Part shown: positions 25,290 through 33,269 of the stretch, one piece after another | Position numbering within the stretch: position 1 is the first letter of the stretch | Layout: each line of letters starts with the position of its first letter | Source: an uncultured Acidobacteriota bacterium | GTDB lineage: Bacteria > Acidobacteriota > Polarisedimenticolia > Polarisedimenticolales > JAIQFR01 | DNA: 45,717 nucleotides | Reading direction: 5' to 3' | Assembly (NCBI GenBank): GCA_937864465.1 | Contig: CALMJU010000064.1 | Location: forward strand, 1 to 45,717 | Position numbers and translations under genes: made by a program | Notes under the pieces: model-generated | Database searches by the model: none | Seen by the model: only the letters and a program-made list of their open reading frames with translations | Told to the model about the DNA's origin: nothing

Positions 25290-27613
25290 TGGGCGCATCT
25301 CCCAGGTCCTCCCGCGGCCGCCACTGGCTCCACGAGCTGGCGGGCATGCTCCTGCTCGTCCTCGCCGTCCTCGCGACGCTCTCTCTTCTCTCCTACGACG
25401 CGCGCGACCCGAGCTGGTTCCACCATCTCGGCGGCCCCGACGCGCCCCGCAACTGGATCGGCCGGGTCGGCGCGAATCTCGCCGAGGGCCTGCTCCAGCT
25501 CTTCGGTCTCGCGGCGCTCCTCCTCCCGGTCGTTCTCGCCTTCGTCGGGTGGCACCGCCTGCGGGGAGAAGGGTTCGCCTCCTCGTACGGGAAGCTCCTG
25601 GGCCACGGCGTCTCCCTGGTCGCGCTCGCCGCACTCCTCGATCTCCTTTACGGACACGTCGAGTACGGCGGGTTCGTCCGTCCCGCCGGAGGCGAGGTCG
25701 TCGGGCGCGGGGCGGCGTCGGCGCTCCGCGCCCTCTTCGGCTCGCTCGGCGCGGCGTTCGTCGCGGCCCTCGGGCTCGCCTCCGGGATCGTCCTCGCCAC
25801 GAGGTTCTCCTTCGTTCGCGCGGGCGCGTACCTCGCGGCGCGCGTCGCGGCCCTGGCCTCCGCGGCCGCATCCCGGTTCCGCGCCTTCGTCGAGGCTCGG
25901 AGGCGGGCGGCGGAGAAGCGCGCGGTGATCCGCAAGCATGCCAGGCGCCACGCGGCGCGCGAGGGCGAGGCCGCGCAGGAGCCGCCCCCGCCCCCCGAGG
26001 TCCGGACGCGCCCCCCCATCCCGCTCCCGCAGGATCCCGAGGTCCTCGCGGCGAAGCCGCCGAAGCCCCTCGTCCCCGTTTCCGCCCCGCTGCCCAGGCC
26101 CCCCTCCCCCCCGAAGCAGCAGCCTCTCCCCCTCGAGAGGACGCAGCCGGGAATCGCCCTCCCGCCTCTGGAGCTCCTCAACGAGCCGGCGGTGCAGCGC
26201 GGCGAGGACAGGGACGAGCTGCTGGCGCGCGCCAACCAGATCACGGAGAAGCTGCGCGAGTTCTCGCTCGAGGGGCACGTCGTCGCCATACACCCCGGGC
26301 CGGTCGTCACGACCTTCGAGTACAAGCCGGAGGCCGGCGTCAAGTACTCCCGCGTCACCGGCCTCGTCGACGACCTCTGCCTGGCCCTGAAGGCAGAGTC
26401 GGTGCGGATCGACCGGCTGCCCGGCCGCTCGACCATCGGCATCGAGGTCCCCAACCGTCTCCAGGAGACGATCTACCCCCGCGAGCTGCTGGCCTCGGAG
26501 CGGTTCCGCTCGTCGAAATCCAAGCTTACCCTCGCCCTCGGGAAGGACATCAGCGGCGAGGTCCTGACCGCAGAGCTAGACCGGATGCCCCACCTCCTCA
26601 TCGCGGGAGCGACCGGCGCGGGCAAGTCGGTCGGCCTGAACGGGATGATCACGAGCATCCTCTACAAGGCGACGCCGCGGGACGTCCGGTTGCTCATGAT
26701 CGACACCAAGATGATCGAGCTGGGCATCTACGCCGACATCCCGCACCTCCTGGTCCCCGTCGTCACCGATCCGAAGGCGGCGTCGACGGCCCTCCAGTGG
26801 GCGGTCCGAGAGATGGAGCAGCGCTACCGCAAGCTGGCGTCGGTCGGCGTCCGCAACATCGAGCAGTTCAACGCCCTCCTCGAGGCGGAGCCGGGGCGCG
26901 CCATGACCGACGAGCGCACCGGCGAGGAGATCCCGCTCTCCCACCTGCCGTACGTCGTCATCGTCATCGACGAGATGGCCGACCTCATGATCGTGTCGTC
27001 CGCGGACGTCGAGGAATCGGTGATGCGCCTCGCGCAGATGGCGCGCGCGGTCGGCATCCACATGATCCTGGCGACCCAGCGTCCCTCGGTCGACGTCCTG
27101 ACCGGAACCATCAAGGCGAACTTCCCGGCCCGCATCGCGTTCCGCGTCTCGCAGCGCGTGGACTCTCGGACGATCATCGACCAGGGAGGAGCCGAGCAGC
27201 TCCTCGGGCGCGGCGACATGCTGTTCCTCCCCTCAGGCTCCTCGCGTCTCGTCCGGGTCCACGGAGGGTTCATCACGGAGCCCGAGCTCCACCGGATCAC
27301 CGCGTTCCTCAAGAAGCAGGCCAAGCCGGTCTACGACGACTCGGTGCTCAAGGAGGCCGAGGAGGAGCGGACGGGGCTCGACGCCGGCGAGCGGGACTCG
27401 ATGTTCGCCGACGCCGTCCGGTGCGTCCTGCAGGAAGGGCAGTGTTCGATCACGCTGATCCAGCGCCGGCTCCGCCTCGGGTACGCCCGCGCCGCGCGGA
27501 TCGTCGACATGATGGAGCAGGAGGGGATCATCGGGCCCGCGGACGGGAGCCGCCCGCGGGAGGTGCTCGTCGGTCCCGAGGTCCTCGCGACCCTCGAGGC
27601 GCCCCGGCCGTGA
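25289..27613 (+). CDS. ftsK: DNA translocase FtsK/SpoIIIE
   Basis: Septum-located dsDNA pump that clears chromosome ends during division. The 774-aa product has four membrane spans in about residues 15-190, a Pro/charged linker (about 205-305), an alpha/beta domain, and a RecA-like motor with Walker A GATGAGKS (440-447) and Walker B VIVIDEMAD (D561, E562), followed by ATQRPSVDVLTGTIKANFP. The C-terminal gamma winged helix (QCSITLIQRRLRLGYARAAR) is complete, so KOPS-like polar DNA recognition is expected. The length is normal. It is translationally coupled to rnj upstream and to a TMTC-like gene downstream. Confidence 0.95.
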   Translation: MGASPRSSRGRHWLHELAGMLLLVLAVLATLSLLSYDARDPSWFHHLGGPDAPRNWIGRVGANLAEGLLQLFGLAALLLPVVLAFVGWHRLRGEGFASSYGKLLGHGVSLVALAALLDLLYGHVEYGGFVRPAGGEVVGRGAASALRALFGSLGAAFVAALGLASGIVLATRFSFVRAGAYLAARVAALASAAASRFRAFVEARRRAAEKRAVIRKHARRHAAREGEAAQEPPPPPEVRTRPPIPLPQDPEVLAAKPPKPLVPVSAPLPRPPSPPKQQPLPLERTQPGIALPPLELLNEPAVQRGEDRDELLARANQITEKLREFSLEGHVVAIHPGPVVTTFEYKPEAGVKYSRVTGLVDDLCLALKAESVRIDRLPGRSTIGIEVPNRLQETIYPRELLASERFRSSKSKLTLALGKDISGEVLTAELDRMPHLLIAGATGAGKSVGLNGMITSILYKATPRDVRLLMIDTKMIELGIYADIPHLLVPVVTDPKAASTALQWAVREMEQRYRKLASVGVRNIEQFNALLEAEPGRAMTDERTGEEIPLSHLPYVVIVIDEMADLMIVSSADVEESVMRLAQMARAVGIHMILATQRPSVDVLTGTIKANFPARIAFRVSQRVDSRTIIDQGGAEQLLGRGDMLFLPSGSSRLVRVHGGFITEPELHRITAFLKKQAKPVYDDSVLKEAEEERTGLDAGERDSMFADAVRCVLQEGQCSITLIQRRLRLGYARAARIVDMMEQEGIIGPADGSRPREVLVGPEVLATLEAPRP

Positions 27614-29508
27614 GGCGGGGCCGTGGGACGAGGGGGGGAGACCCTCGTCGGGCCGCGCGCCGCGCTTCGCTCGCCCCCGCGGCGGCCGTCCTGCTCGCCG
27701 CGCTCCTCCCCTACGCGCCCCTCCTCGGCGCCGGCTACGTCCAGGACGATCACCTCGCCGTCGAGGACAACGCGATCGTCGCGCGCGGGAGCCTGACCGA
27801 GATCTTCTCGACGTCGTACTGGGAGGGGGCGAAGGGGAACGACCGGAGCCTCTACCGGCCGATCCCGATCGGGAGCTTCGCGCTCGAGAGGAGGCTCGCG
27901 GGCGCGCCCTCGCCGCGGCTTTCCCACGCCGTCAACATCGCGCTTCACGCCTGCGTTTCCCTCGCGGTTTTGGCCCTCGCGAGAAGGCTCGGACTCGGCC
28001 GCCGGGGAGCCGTCGTCGCCGCGCTCCTCTTCGCCGTCCACCCGATTCATTCCGAGGCGGTGGCCAACGTCGTCGGCCGGTCGGAGCTCCTCGCCGCCCT
28101 GTTCGCGATCCTCGCTCTCCTCGCCATGGGACGGAGCGCCCCCTGGTCCTCCGGCCGCGACGCTCCTTCCGAGCGCGTCCCCGCGCCCCGGGCCCGTCCG
28201 GCGGCGTGGACGGCCGCCGCCCTCGCGTTCCTGGCGCTGGGGTCCAAGGAGACGGCCGTCGCCCTGCTCCCCCTCCTCGTCCTCCAGGAGATCCTCTTCC
28301 GGCCGGGAGCCGAGGGACCGCGCCGCGCCGCTTGGATCGACCGCCTGGCCGCGTTCGCCCCGGTGGCGCTGGCGGCCGGCGCGTTCGCCGCTCTCCGCAT
28401 CGCCGCCCTCGAGGCCGTGTTCCTCTTCCAGCGGGTCCCGGCGGCCGACAATCCCGTCGTCGGCCTCGATGCGCCGCGGCGTATCTTCACGGCCCTCGCG
28501 ATCGCCGCGCGCTACGCCTGGCGGACGATCTTCGGGTTCCCGCTCGCCGCCGACCACTCCGGCGCCGTCCTCCCGGTCGAGACGAGCCTCCTCGCTCCCC
28601 TGCCGCTCGCCGGCCTCGCGTTCCTCGCCGTCCTCCTGGTCCTCGCCCTGGCCCCGCTGCGCCTCCCCGTCGCCCGCGGCGCGACCGCATGGACCGCGCG
28701 CCGGGCCTCCTTCGCGGCCTCCCTCTTCCTCCTCCCCTACCTCGTCGTCGGCAACCTCCTCTTCGCGATCGGGGCCGGCCTCGCGGAGCGTCTCGTGTAC
28801 CTTCCTTCGGCCGGCATCTACCTCCTCGCCGGCCTCGCCGTCGAGGAGGCGCTCGGCCGCGTCTCGGGCCGCCGCGCCCTCCTCGGTCTCGCCGCCGCGG
28901 GGATCGGGCTCGCCGCGCTTCTCGCCGCGATGACCTGGAGGCGCTCGATCGAGTGGCGGTCGGATCGCTCGATCTTCGAGGCTGCGCTCCGCACGAACCC
29001 CGGGAGTCCGAGGGCGAACTACATCCTCGGGACGCTCGACCACCGGGAGGGACGCCCCGCCCTCGCGCTGTCCCGGATCGACAGGGTCCTCGACCTCTGG
29101 CCGACCTACCTCGCGGCCTGGGGCGAGAAAGCCGTGCTGGCCGGGGAGACGGGCGACCTGCGGGGAGCCGAGGCCGCCGCCCTCGAGGCGATCCGGCTCG
29201 ACCCTTTCTACGCCCTCGCCCACTTCAACCTGGGAGTCGCCCTGCACCGGATGGGACGGCTTCCCGAGGCGGAGCGGTCCCTGCGCAAGGCGGTGCTCCT
29301 CGACCCGCGCCACGCCACCTCGTGGGCCGAGCTCGGGCACGTTCGCCGCGAGCGAGGGGACGCTCAGGGGGCGTCGGAGGCCTACCGCCGTGCCGCCGCG
29401 CTCGGCCGGTCGGACCTCAGGATCCGGGCATCGGATCCGGGGACGGCCGAGACCACACCCCGGGGATCTCCGCCCCGCACGACGGGCAGCGTCCCTCCGC
29501 CCCGATGA
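27610..29508 (+). CDS. TMTC-like membrane protein (DUF1736) with C-terminal TPRs
   Basis: 632-aa polytopic protein resembling eukaryotic TMTC O-mannosyltransferases and their little-studied bacterial relatives. The N-terminal GT-C-like half has an acidic loop GYVQDDHLAVEDNAI (D46, D47), SLYRPIPIGSFALERRL, the motif HPIHSEAVANVVGRSELL, SKETAV and AERLVYLPSAGIYL. About nine to ten membrane spans reach residue 445. The C-terminal part has about four TPRs (NYILGTLDHREGRPALALSR; LGVALHRMGRLPEAERSLRK). GTG 27610 overlaps the ftsK stop (GTGA). A sugar-transferase activity is inferred from family resemblance only. The last 92 nt overlap the convergent amrS gene. Confidence 0.82.
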   Translation: MRRGRGTRGGDPRRAARRASLAPAAAVLLAALLPYAPLLGAGYVQDDHLAVEDNAIVARGSLTEIFSTSYWEGAKGNDRSLYRPIPIGSFALERRLAGAPSPRLSHAVNIALHACVSLAVLALARRLGLGRRGAVVAALLFAVHPIHSEAVANVVGRSELLAALFAILALLAMGRSAPWSSGRDAPSERVPAPRARPAAWTAAALAFLALGSKETAVALLPLLVLQEILFRPGAEGPRRAAWIDRLAAFAPVALAAGAFAALRIAALEAVFLFQRVPAADNPVVGLDAPRRIFTALAIAARYAWRTIFGFPLAADHSGAVLPVETSLLAPLPLAGLAFLAVLLVLALAPLRLPVARGATAWTARRASFAASLFLLPYLVVGNLLFAIGAGLAERLVYLPSAGIYLLAGLAVEEALGRVSGRRALLGLAAAGIGLAALLAAMTWRRSIEWRSDRSIFEAALRTNPGSPRANYILGTLDHREGRPALALSRIDRVLDLWPTYLAAWGEKAVLAGETGDLRGAEAAALEAIRLDPFYALAHFNLGVALHRMGRLPEAERSLRKAVLLDPRHATSWAELGHVRRERGDAQGASEAYRRAAALGRSDLRIRASDPGTAETTPRGSPPRTTGSVPPPR

Positions 29509-30520
29509 CGCTCCGACGCACGACGTAGCCCGCCCTCTCGACCACGGGTGTTCCGCACGCGTGGCAGCGGGTGCTCTCGAGGCCGCCGACGCGCCCCGGG
29601 ACGTTCCCGGCGTACACGTACCGCAGGCCCGCCCGCCGCCCGATCTCCGCCGCGCGCATCAGGTCGGCCGCGGACGTCGCCGCTCCTCCGGAGACCCGGT
29701 AGTCCGGGTGGTACGCCGTCACGTGCCACGGCAGAGAGGGGCTGACCGAGGCGAGGAACCCGGCGAGGCCCGCGAGCTCCTCCTCTCCGTCGTTGAAGCC
29801 CGGGACGATCAGCGTCACCGCCTCGACCCAGAACCCGAGCCGGTGCGCCTCGCGGATCGTCTCGAGCACGGTCTCGAGACGCCCCCCGAGCTTCCGATAC
29901 GAATCTTCCCGGAAGCTCTTCAGATCGACCTTGAACAGCGACGCATGCGGGCGCAGGAGCGCGAGCGCCTCGGGAGTGCCGTGGCCGTTCGAGACGAACC
30001 CGCAGAGGATCCCCGCCCGCCGCGCCAGGGAAAAGATCTCGACCGCCCACTCGATCGTGATCAGCGGCTCGTTGTACGTGCTCACGATCACCGGCGCACC
30101 GCGCCGCCGAGCAACCGCCACGATCTCTTCCGGCTCCACGTCGCGGGGCGCGGCGAGCGCGCCGTCGTCCCGGAGCGTCTGCGACGTCGTCCAGTTCTGG
30201 CAGTACGGGCAGTGGAAGTTGCAGCCCAGCATGCCGAACGAGAGCGCCTCCGCCCCCGGCAGCACGTGGAAGAACGGCTTCTTCTCGATCGGGTCCACCG
30301 CCAGCCCCGCCACGTAGCCGCGCGGCGCCCGCAGCCTCCCCCCCTCGTTGTAACGGACCTTGCAGATCCCCTCCCGCCCTTCGGGGATCCGGCAGCGGTG
30401 CCCGCAGGCCAGGCATCGCACGGCGCCGCCGCCGAGCCGCTCGTGCAGCCGCCCCTCCGCGGTTCGCTCGCGGAGCGCGCGAGCGAGCCCCGCATGCTCG
30501 GGATCCTGAGCAAGGGCCAT
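29417..30520 (-). CDS. amrS: AmmeMemoRadiSam-system radical SAM enzyme
   Basis: 367-aa radical-SAM protein of the pyruvate formate-lyase activase-like family. The cluster motif is C100-N-F-H-C104-P-Y-C107, followed by QNWTTSQ. An N-terminal cysteine motif (CLACGHRCRIPEGREGIC) and a C-terminal zinc-ribbon-like pair (CHACG and CPSCG) match AmrS. The usual partners (AMMECR1-domain and MEMO1 proteins) are not in the window. ATG 30520 has a GGGAGG site and lies 30 nt after a DUF4097-type gene stop, so it is probably the last gene of that operon. The reaction of AmrS is not settled in the literature I know. Its 3' end overlaps the convergent TMTC gene by 92 nt. Confidence 0.88.
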   Translation of the reverse strand: MALAQDPEHAGLARALRERTAEGRLHERLGGGAVRCLACGHRCRIPEGREGICKVRYNEGGRLRAPRGYVAGLAVDPIEKKPFFHVLPGAEALSFGMLGCNFHCPYCQNWTTSQTLRDDGALAAPRDVEPEEIVAVARRRGAPVIVSTYNEPLITIEWAVEIFSLARRAGILCGFVSNGHGTPEALALLRPHASLFKVDLKSFREDSYRKLGGRLETVLETIREAHRLGFWVEAVTLIVPGFNDGEEELAGLAGFLASVSPSLPWHVTAYHPDYRVSGGAATSAADLMRAAEIGRRAGLRYVYAGNVPGRVGGLESTRCHACGTPVVERAGYVVRRSVIGAEGRCPSCGAEIPGVWSRPSPDPMPGS

Positions 30521-30550
30521 GGGCGAGCCTCCCGCGGCGACGCGGGAAGT

Positions 30551-32002
30551 CTACTCCGGACGGCCGCCGTAGAGCCGGACGTCGTCGCGCGCCAGCACCC
30601 GCACCGCGGGACCTCCCCCCTCGCCGACCGCTCCCTCCGCCGAGGCCCCTCCTTCGAGGACGAGCACCCCCCGGAGATCCGATTCGACCGTTCCCTCGAA
30701 CGACTCCGCCTCGACGCGGCAGCTTCCCGCCACGCCGAACCCCACGTCCACGCCGCCGCCCGCGTTCCGGATCCTGCTGTCGGCCTGTGCGGAGTTCGAG
30801 ACCCAGGCGACACGGACCGAAGGGCCGTCGGCCTCGACCTGCACCGGGCCGATCACACCCTCGAGCGCTACGCTCCCGCCGACGGCCGAGACCGAGACGC
30901 CTCCCGTCAGCCGGCGTCCCGCGACGTTTCCTCCCTCGCTCCGGATCGCGACCGGCGCCGACACCCCCTCGACATCGACGTCCGCGTCGGTCGTGCGGAT
31001 CTCCACCGTCGAGAACGCCTCGCGGATCGAAGTCGCGACCGCGGGCCCCTCGACGACGATCGCCCCCGAGACTCCCGCGAGATCCACCCTGGCCGGCCCG
31101 CTCCCTCGGATGCTGGCCCCCGCGCGCAGCCCGGAGCCGGCGAGGCTCCCCCCGACCATCTCGACACGGAGCGAGGCGTCGAGGTCCTCGACCCGGAGAT
31201 CTCCGTCCCCCTCGAGGACGATCTCCCCCTCCGAGCGGGCCAGGAGGACGGACGCGCCGTGGAGCAGCAGCCGCCCGCCCCGGCGCAGCCCTTCGATCGA
31301 GGCCCTCCCTCCGCGCTGCCGGAGGTCGGCGCGCCCCTCCACCCCGCGAATCGTCAGGACCGCCTCCTCGACGTCCACGTTCAGGGAACCCTCGACGCCG
31401 GAGACCGTCACGTGCGACGCGCCGAGCAGCCGGACGTCGGCGTCCCCGGCAACGCCGTCCACCCGCACCGTCGCATCCGCCCCCGTCACCTGCACGCCGG
31501 CGCCGAGCGCGCTCGCCGCGAGCGACCCTTTCTCCAGATCGACCGCGAGCGGCCCTGCCAGATCCTCGGCCTCGACCGCGAGTCCGCGGCCCTCCGCCTG
31601 GAATTCTCCCGAGATCCCCCGCACGAGCACGCGGGTGTCCGCCGCCGCGACGCGCACTGCCAGCCGCTCGGGCACGAGGACCTCGAGCCTCCTCGGCGCG
31701 CTCCGCCCGCCGACCGGAGGCCGGACGACCAGATCCGCCCCCTCCTCCGTGACGGCGACCGGGAGCGGCCTCGCCTTCCGCCCTCCGTAGGTGCTGCGGA
31801 CGCGCACCACGCCCGGAGCGCCCGCGGACACCTCGACGATCCCGGAGATCCCTTCGATCCGGAGTCGCGCCCTCCCTCCGGACGCAACCACCGCCTCGGC
31901 CCCCTCGGCGACGGGCCGAGCGGACCCGTCCCAGGACGGGCGCGCGGCGCAGGGCGCCAAGGCGCCGGCCACCGCGAGCAGCGCGACGGCCGTCCCCCTC
32001 AC
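30551..32002 (-). CDS. DUF4097-type secreted beta-repeat protein, paralog 1
   Basis: 483-aa exported protein built from short glycine-punctuated beta repeats (for example VEVSAGAPG, VTVSGVEGSLNVDVEEA, LTIRGVEG), the pattern of the DUF4097/putative auto-transporter adhesin fold. A signal peptide covers about residues 1-20. Three other genes here (33266, 35638, 42636) share its N-terminal RLRIEGISGIVEV block, the DSRIRNAGG block (from residue 408) and the VRVLARDDVRLYG end, so they are one paralogous family. GTG 32002 overlaps the rnc stop (GTGA). No cysteine-rich or catalytic motif is visible; a surface, adhesion or structural role is inferred. Confidence 0.75.
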   Translation of the reverse strand: MRGTAVALLAVAGALAPCAARPSWDGSARPVAEGAEAVVASGGRARLRIEGISGIVEVSAGAPGVVRVRSTYGGRKARPLPVAVTEEGADLVVRPPVGGRSAPRRLEVLVPERLAVRVAAADTRVLVRGISGEFQAEGRGLAVEAEDLAGPLAVDLEKGSLAASALGAGVQVTGADATVRVDGVAGDADVRLLGASHVTVSGVEGSLNVDVEEAVLTIRGVEGRADLRQRGGRASIEGLRRGGRLLLHGASVLLARSEGEIVLEGDGDLRVEDLDASLRVEMVGGSLAGSGLRAGASIRGSGPARVDLAGVSGAIVVEGPAVATSIREAFSTVEIRTTDADVDVEGVSAPVAIRSEGGNVAGRRLTGGVSVSAVGGSVALEGVIGPVQVEADGPSVRVAWVSNSAQADSRIRNAGGGVDVGFGVAGSCRVEAESFEGTVESDLRGVLVLEGGASAEGAVGEGGGPAVRVLARDDVRLYGGRPE

Positions 32003-32754
32003 GGCTCGCTCGTCCTGCCGTGGAGGCGATCGAGGGCGCGGCGCGCTGCCTCCTGCTCCGCGGTCTTGCGGCTCGTTCCGGTTCCGCTCCCGATCACCTC
32101 CCCCGCGAGGAGCACCTCCGCCTCGAACTCCCTCGCGTGCGCCGGTCCCGTCACGGCCGTCAGGCGGTACTGCGGCGTCGCGTGCACCGCGGCCTGGACC
32201 TCCTCCTGCAGGCGCGTCTTGTAGTCCTCCGGCGCCGCCTCGCTCCCGCGCGCGCGCTCCAGGGCGGTCCGGAGATGCCTCCGCACGAACGACCTCGCCG
32301 AGCGGATCCCCCCGTCGAGATACACCGCCGCAAGTACCCCCTCGAACACGTCGGCGAGGAGCCCCGGCCGGGCCCGCCCGCCGGACCCGTCCTCTCCGCG
32401 GCCCAGGCGCAGGTCGTCGCCGAGCCGGAGGCCCCGCGAGATCTCCGCCAGCGAATCCATCCGCACGACCGACTGCCGGCGGCGCGTCAGGACCCCCTCG
32501 TCCGCCGCCGGGTCGTCGGCGAAGAGGCGCTCCGAGACGAGGAAGCCGAGGAGCGCATCGCCGAGGAACTCGAGCCGCTCGTAGTCCTCCTCCCCTCCCT
32601 GCCCCTCGTGGACGCACGAGCGATGCGTCAGCGCGCGCCGCAGCAGGGCCGGGTCGTCGAACCGGTACCCGAGCCTCTCCTCGAGGCCGGCCCCCGGGGC
32701 GGCCGCCCGGCCCTCCTTTCGCGCCGTCGCTCTCGGCCGGCCACGACGCCTCAT
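31999..32754 (-). CDS. rnc: Ribonuclease III
   Basis: dsRNA-specific endonuclease for rRNA precursor and mRNA processing. The 251-aa product has the signature ERLEFLGDAL (59-68), the catalytic DVFEGVLAAVYLDGG and a C-terminal double-stranded RNA-binding domain starting DYKTRLQEEVQ and ending SRKTAEQEAARRALDRL. All expected acidic residues are present. ATG 32754 overlaps the lipoprotein stop (ATGA) and its own stop overlaps the DUF4097-type start (GTGA). It is therefore locked inside an operon of envelope genes, an unusual setting for rnc. Confidence 0.95.
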   Translation of the reverse strand: MRRRGRPRATARKEGRAAAPGAGLEERLGYRFDDPALLRRALTHRSCVHEGQGGEEDYERLEFLGDALLGFLVSERLFADDPAADEGVLTRRRQSVVRMDSLAEISRGLRLGDDLRLGRGEDGSGGRARPGLLADVFEGVLAAVYLDGGIRSARSFVRRHLRTALERARGSEAAPEDYKTRLQEEVQAAVHATPQYRLTAVTGPAHAREFEAEVLLAGEVIGSGTGTSRKTAEQEAARRALDRLHGRTSEP

Positions 32755-33269
32755 CGGGGGGGATCCTCGACCCGGTCCCCGACCTTCTCGTAGACCCTCG
32801 TCGGCCGCGCCTCCCTCGCGAACTCCTGGCCGTTGCGCTCGAGGGTCCAGGCCCGAAGGCTCCGTCCCCCAGGCTCGACGACCAGCTCGTCGACCGAGCG
32901 CAGGCTCGCGCGCGCCTCGCCGATCTCCCGCATCTCCGTCGTGAGCACCAGTCTCCCCGACTCCGGGTCCCGGCGGACGCCGAGCTTCCACTCGCGCGCC
33001 CGGGCCCCGTCGAAGATCTCGTCGCACCGCCCGTCCCAGCCGCAGCGGACCTCGCCCTTCCCGTCCGAGGTCCGCAGGCCGAGCCGGACGCGGTACCCGT
33101 CGCCCGTCTCGACGATCGAGAGCGTCGAGCGCACGCGCTCATTCCCCAGAGACCAGGTCCCCGCGTACCCCGTGTCGCCGGCGCGCTCCGCGCACGCGCA
33201 CGCCGCGAGGAGCGCTGCGGCGGCCGCGCCGCGAGAAGCGAGGCGTCGATCGGTCCGCGTCGCCCTCAC
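32751..33269 (-). CDS. 172-aa lipoprotein, paralog 1
   Basis: Predicted lipoprotein: N-terminal basic stretch, hydrophobic core and lipobox LAAC with C24 as the lipidation site. The mature part carries DTGYAGTW, RVRSTLSIVETGDGYR and a cysteine pair in RCGWDGRC. Its paralog at 44072-44590 has the same length (172 aa) and the same motifs. The protein resembles small beta-sandwich lipoproteins, but I do not recognise a named family. The GTG at 33269 overlaps the stop of DUF4097-type paralog 2 (GTGA) and its stop overlaps rnc. Co-expression with DUF4097-type proteins in both copies suggests a partnership at the envelope. Confidence 0.75.
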   Translation of the reverse strand: MRATRTDRRLASRGAAAAALLAACACAERAGDTGYAGTWSLGNERVRSTLSIVETGDGYRVRLGLRTSDGKGEVRCGWDGRCDEIFDGARAREWKLGVRRDPESGRLVLTTEMREIGEARASLRSVDELVVEPGGRSLRAWTLERNGQEFAREARPTRVYEKVGDRVEDPPR

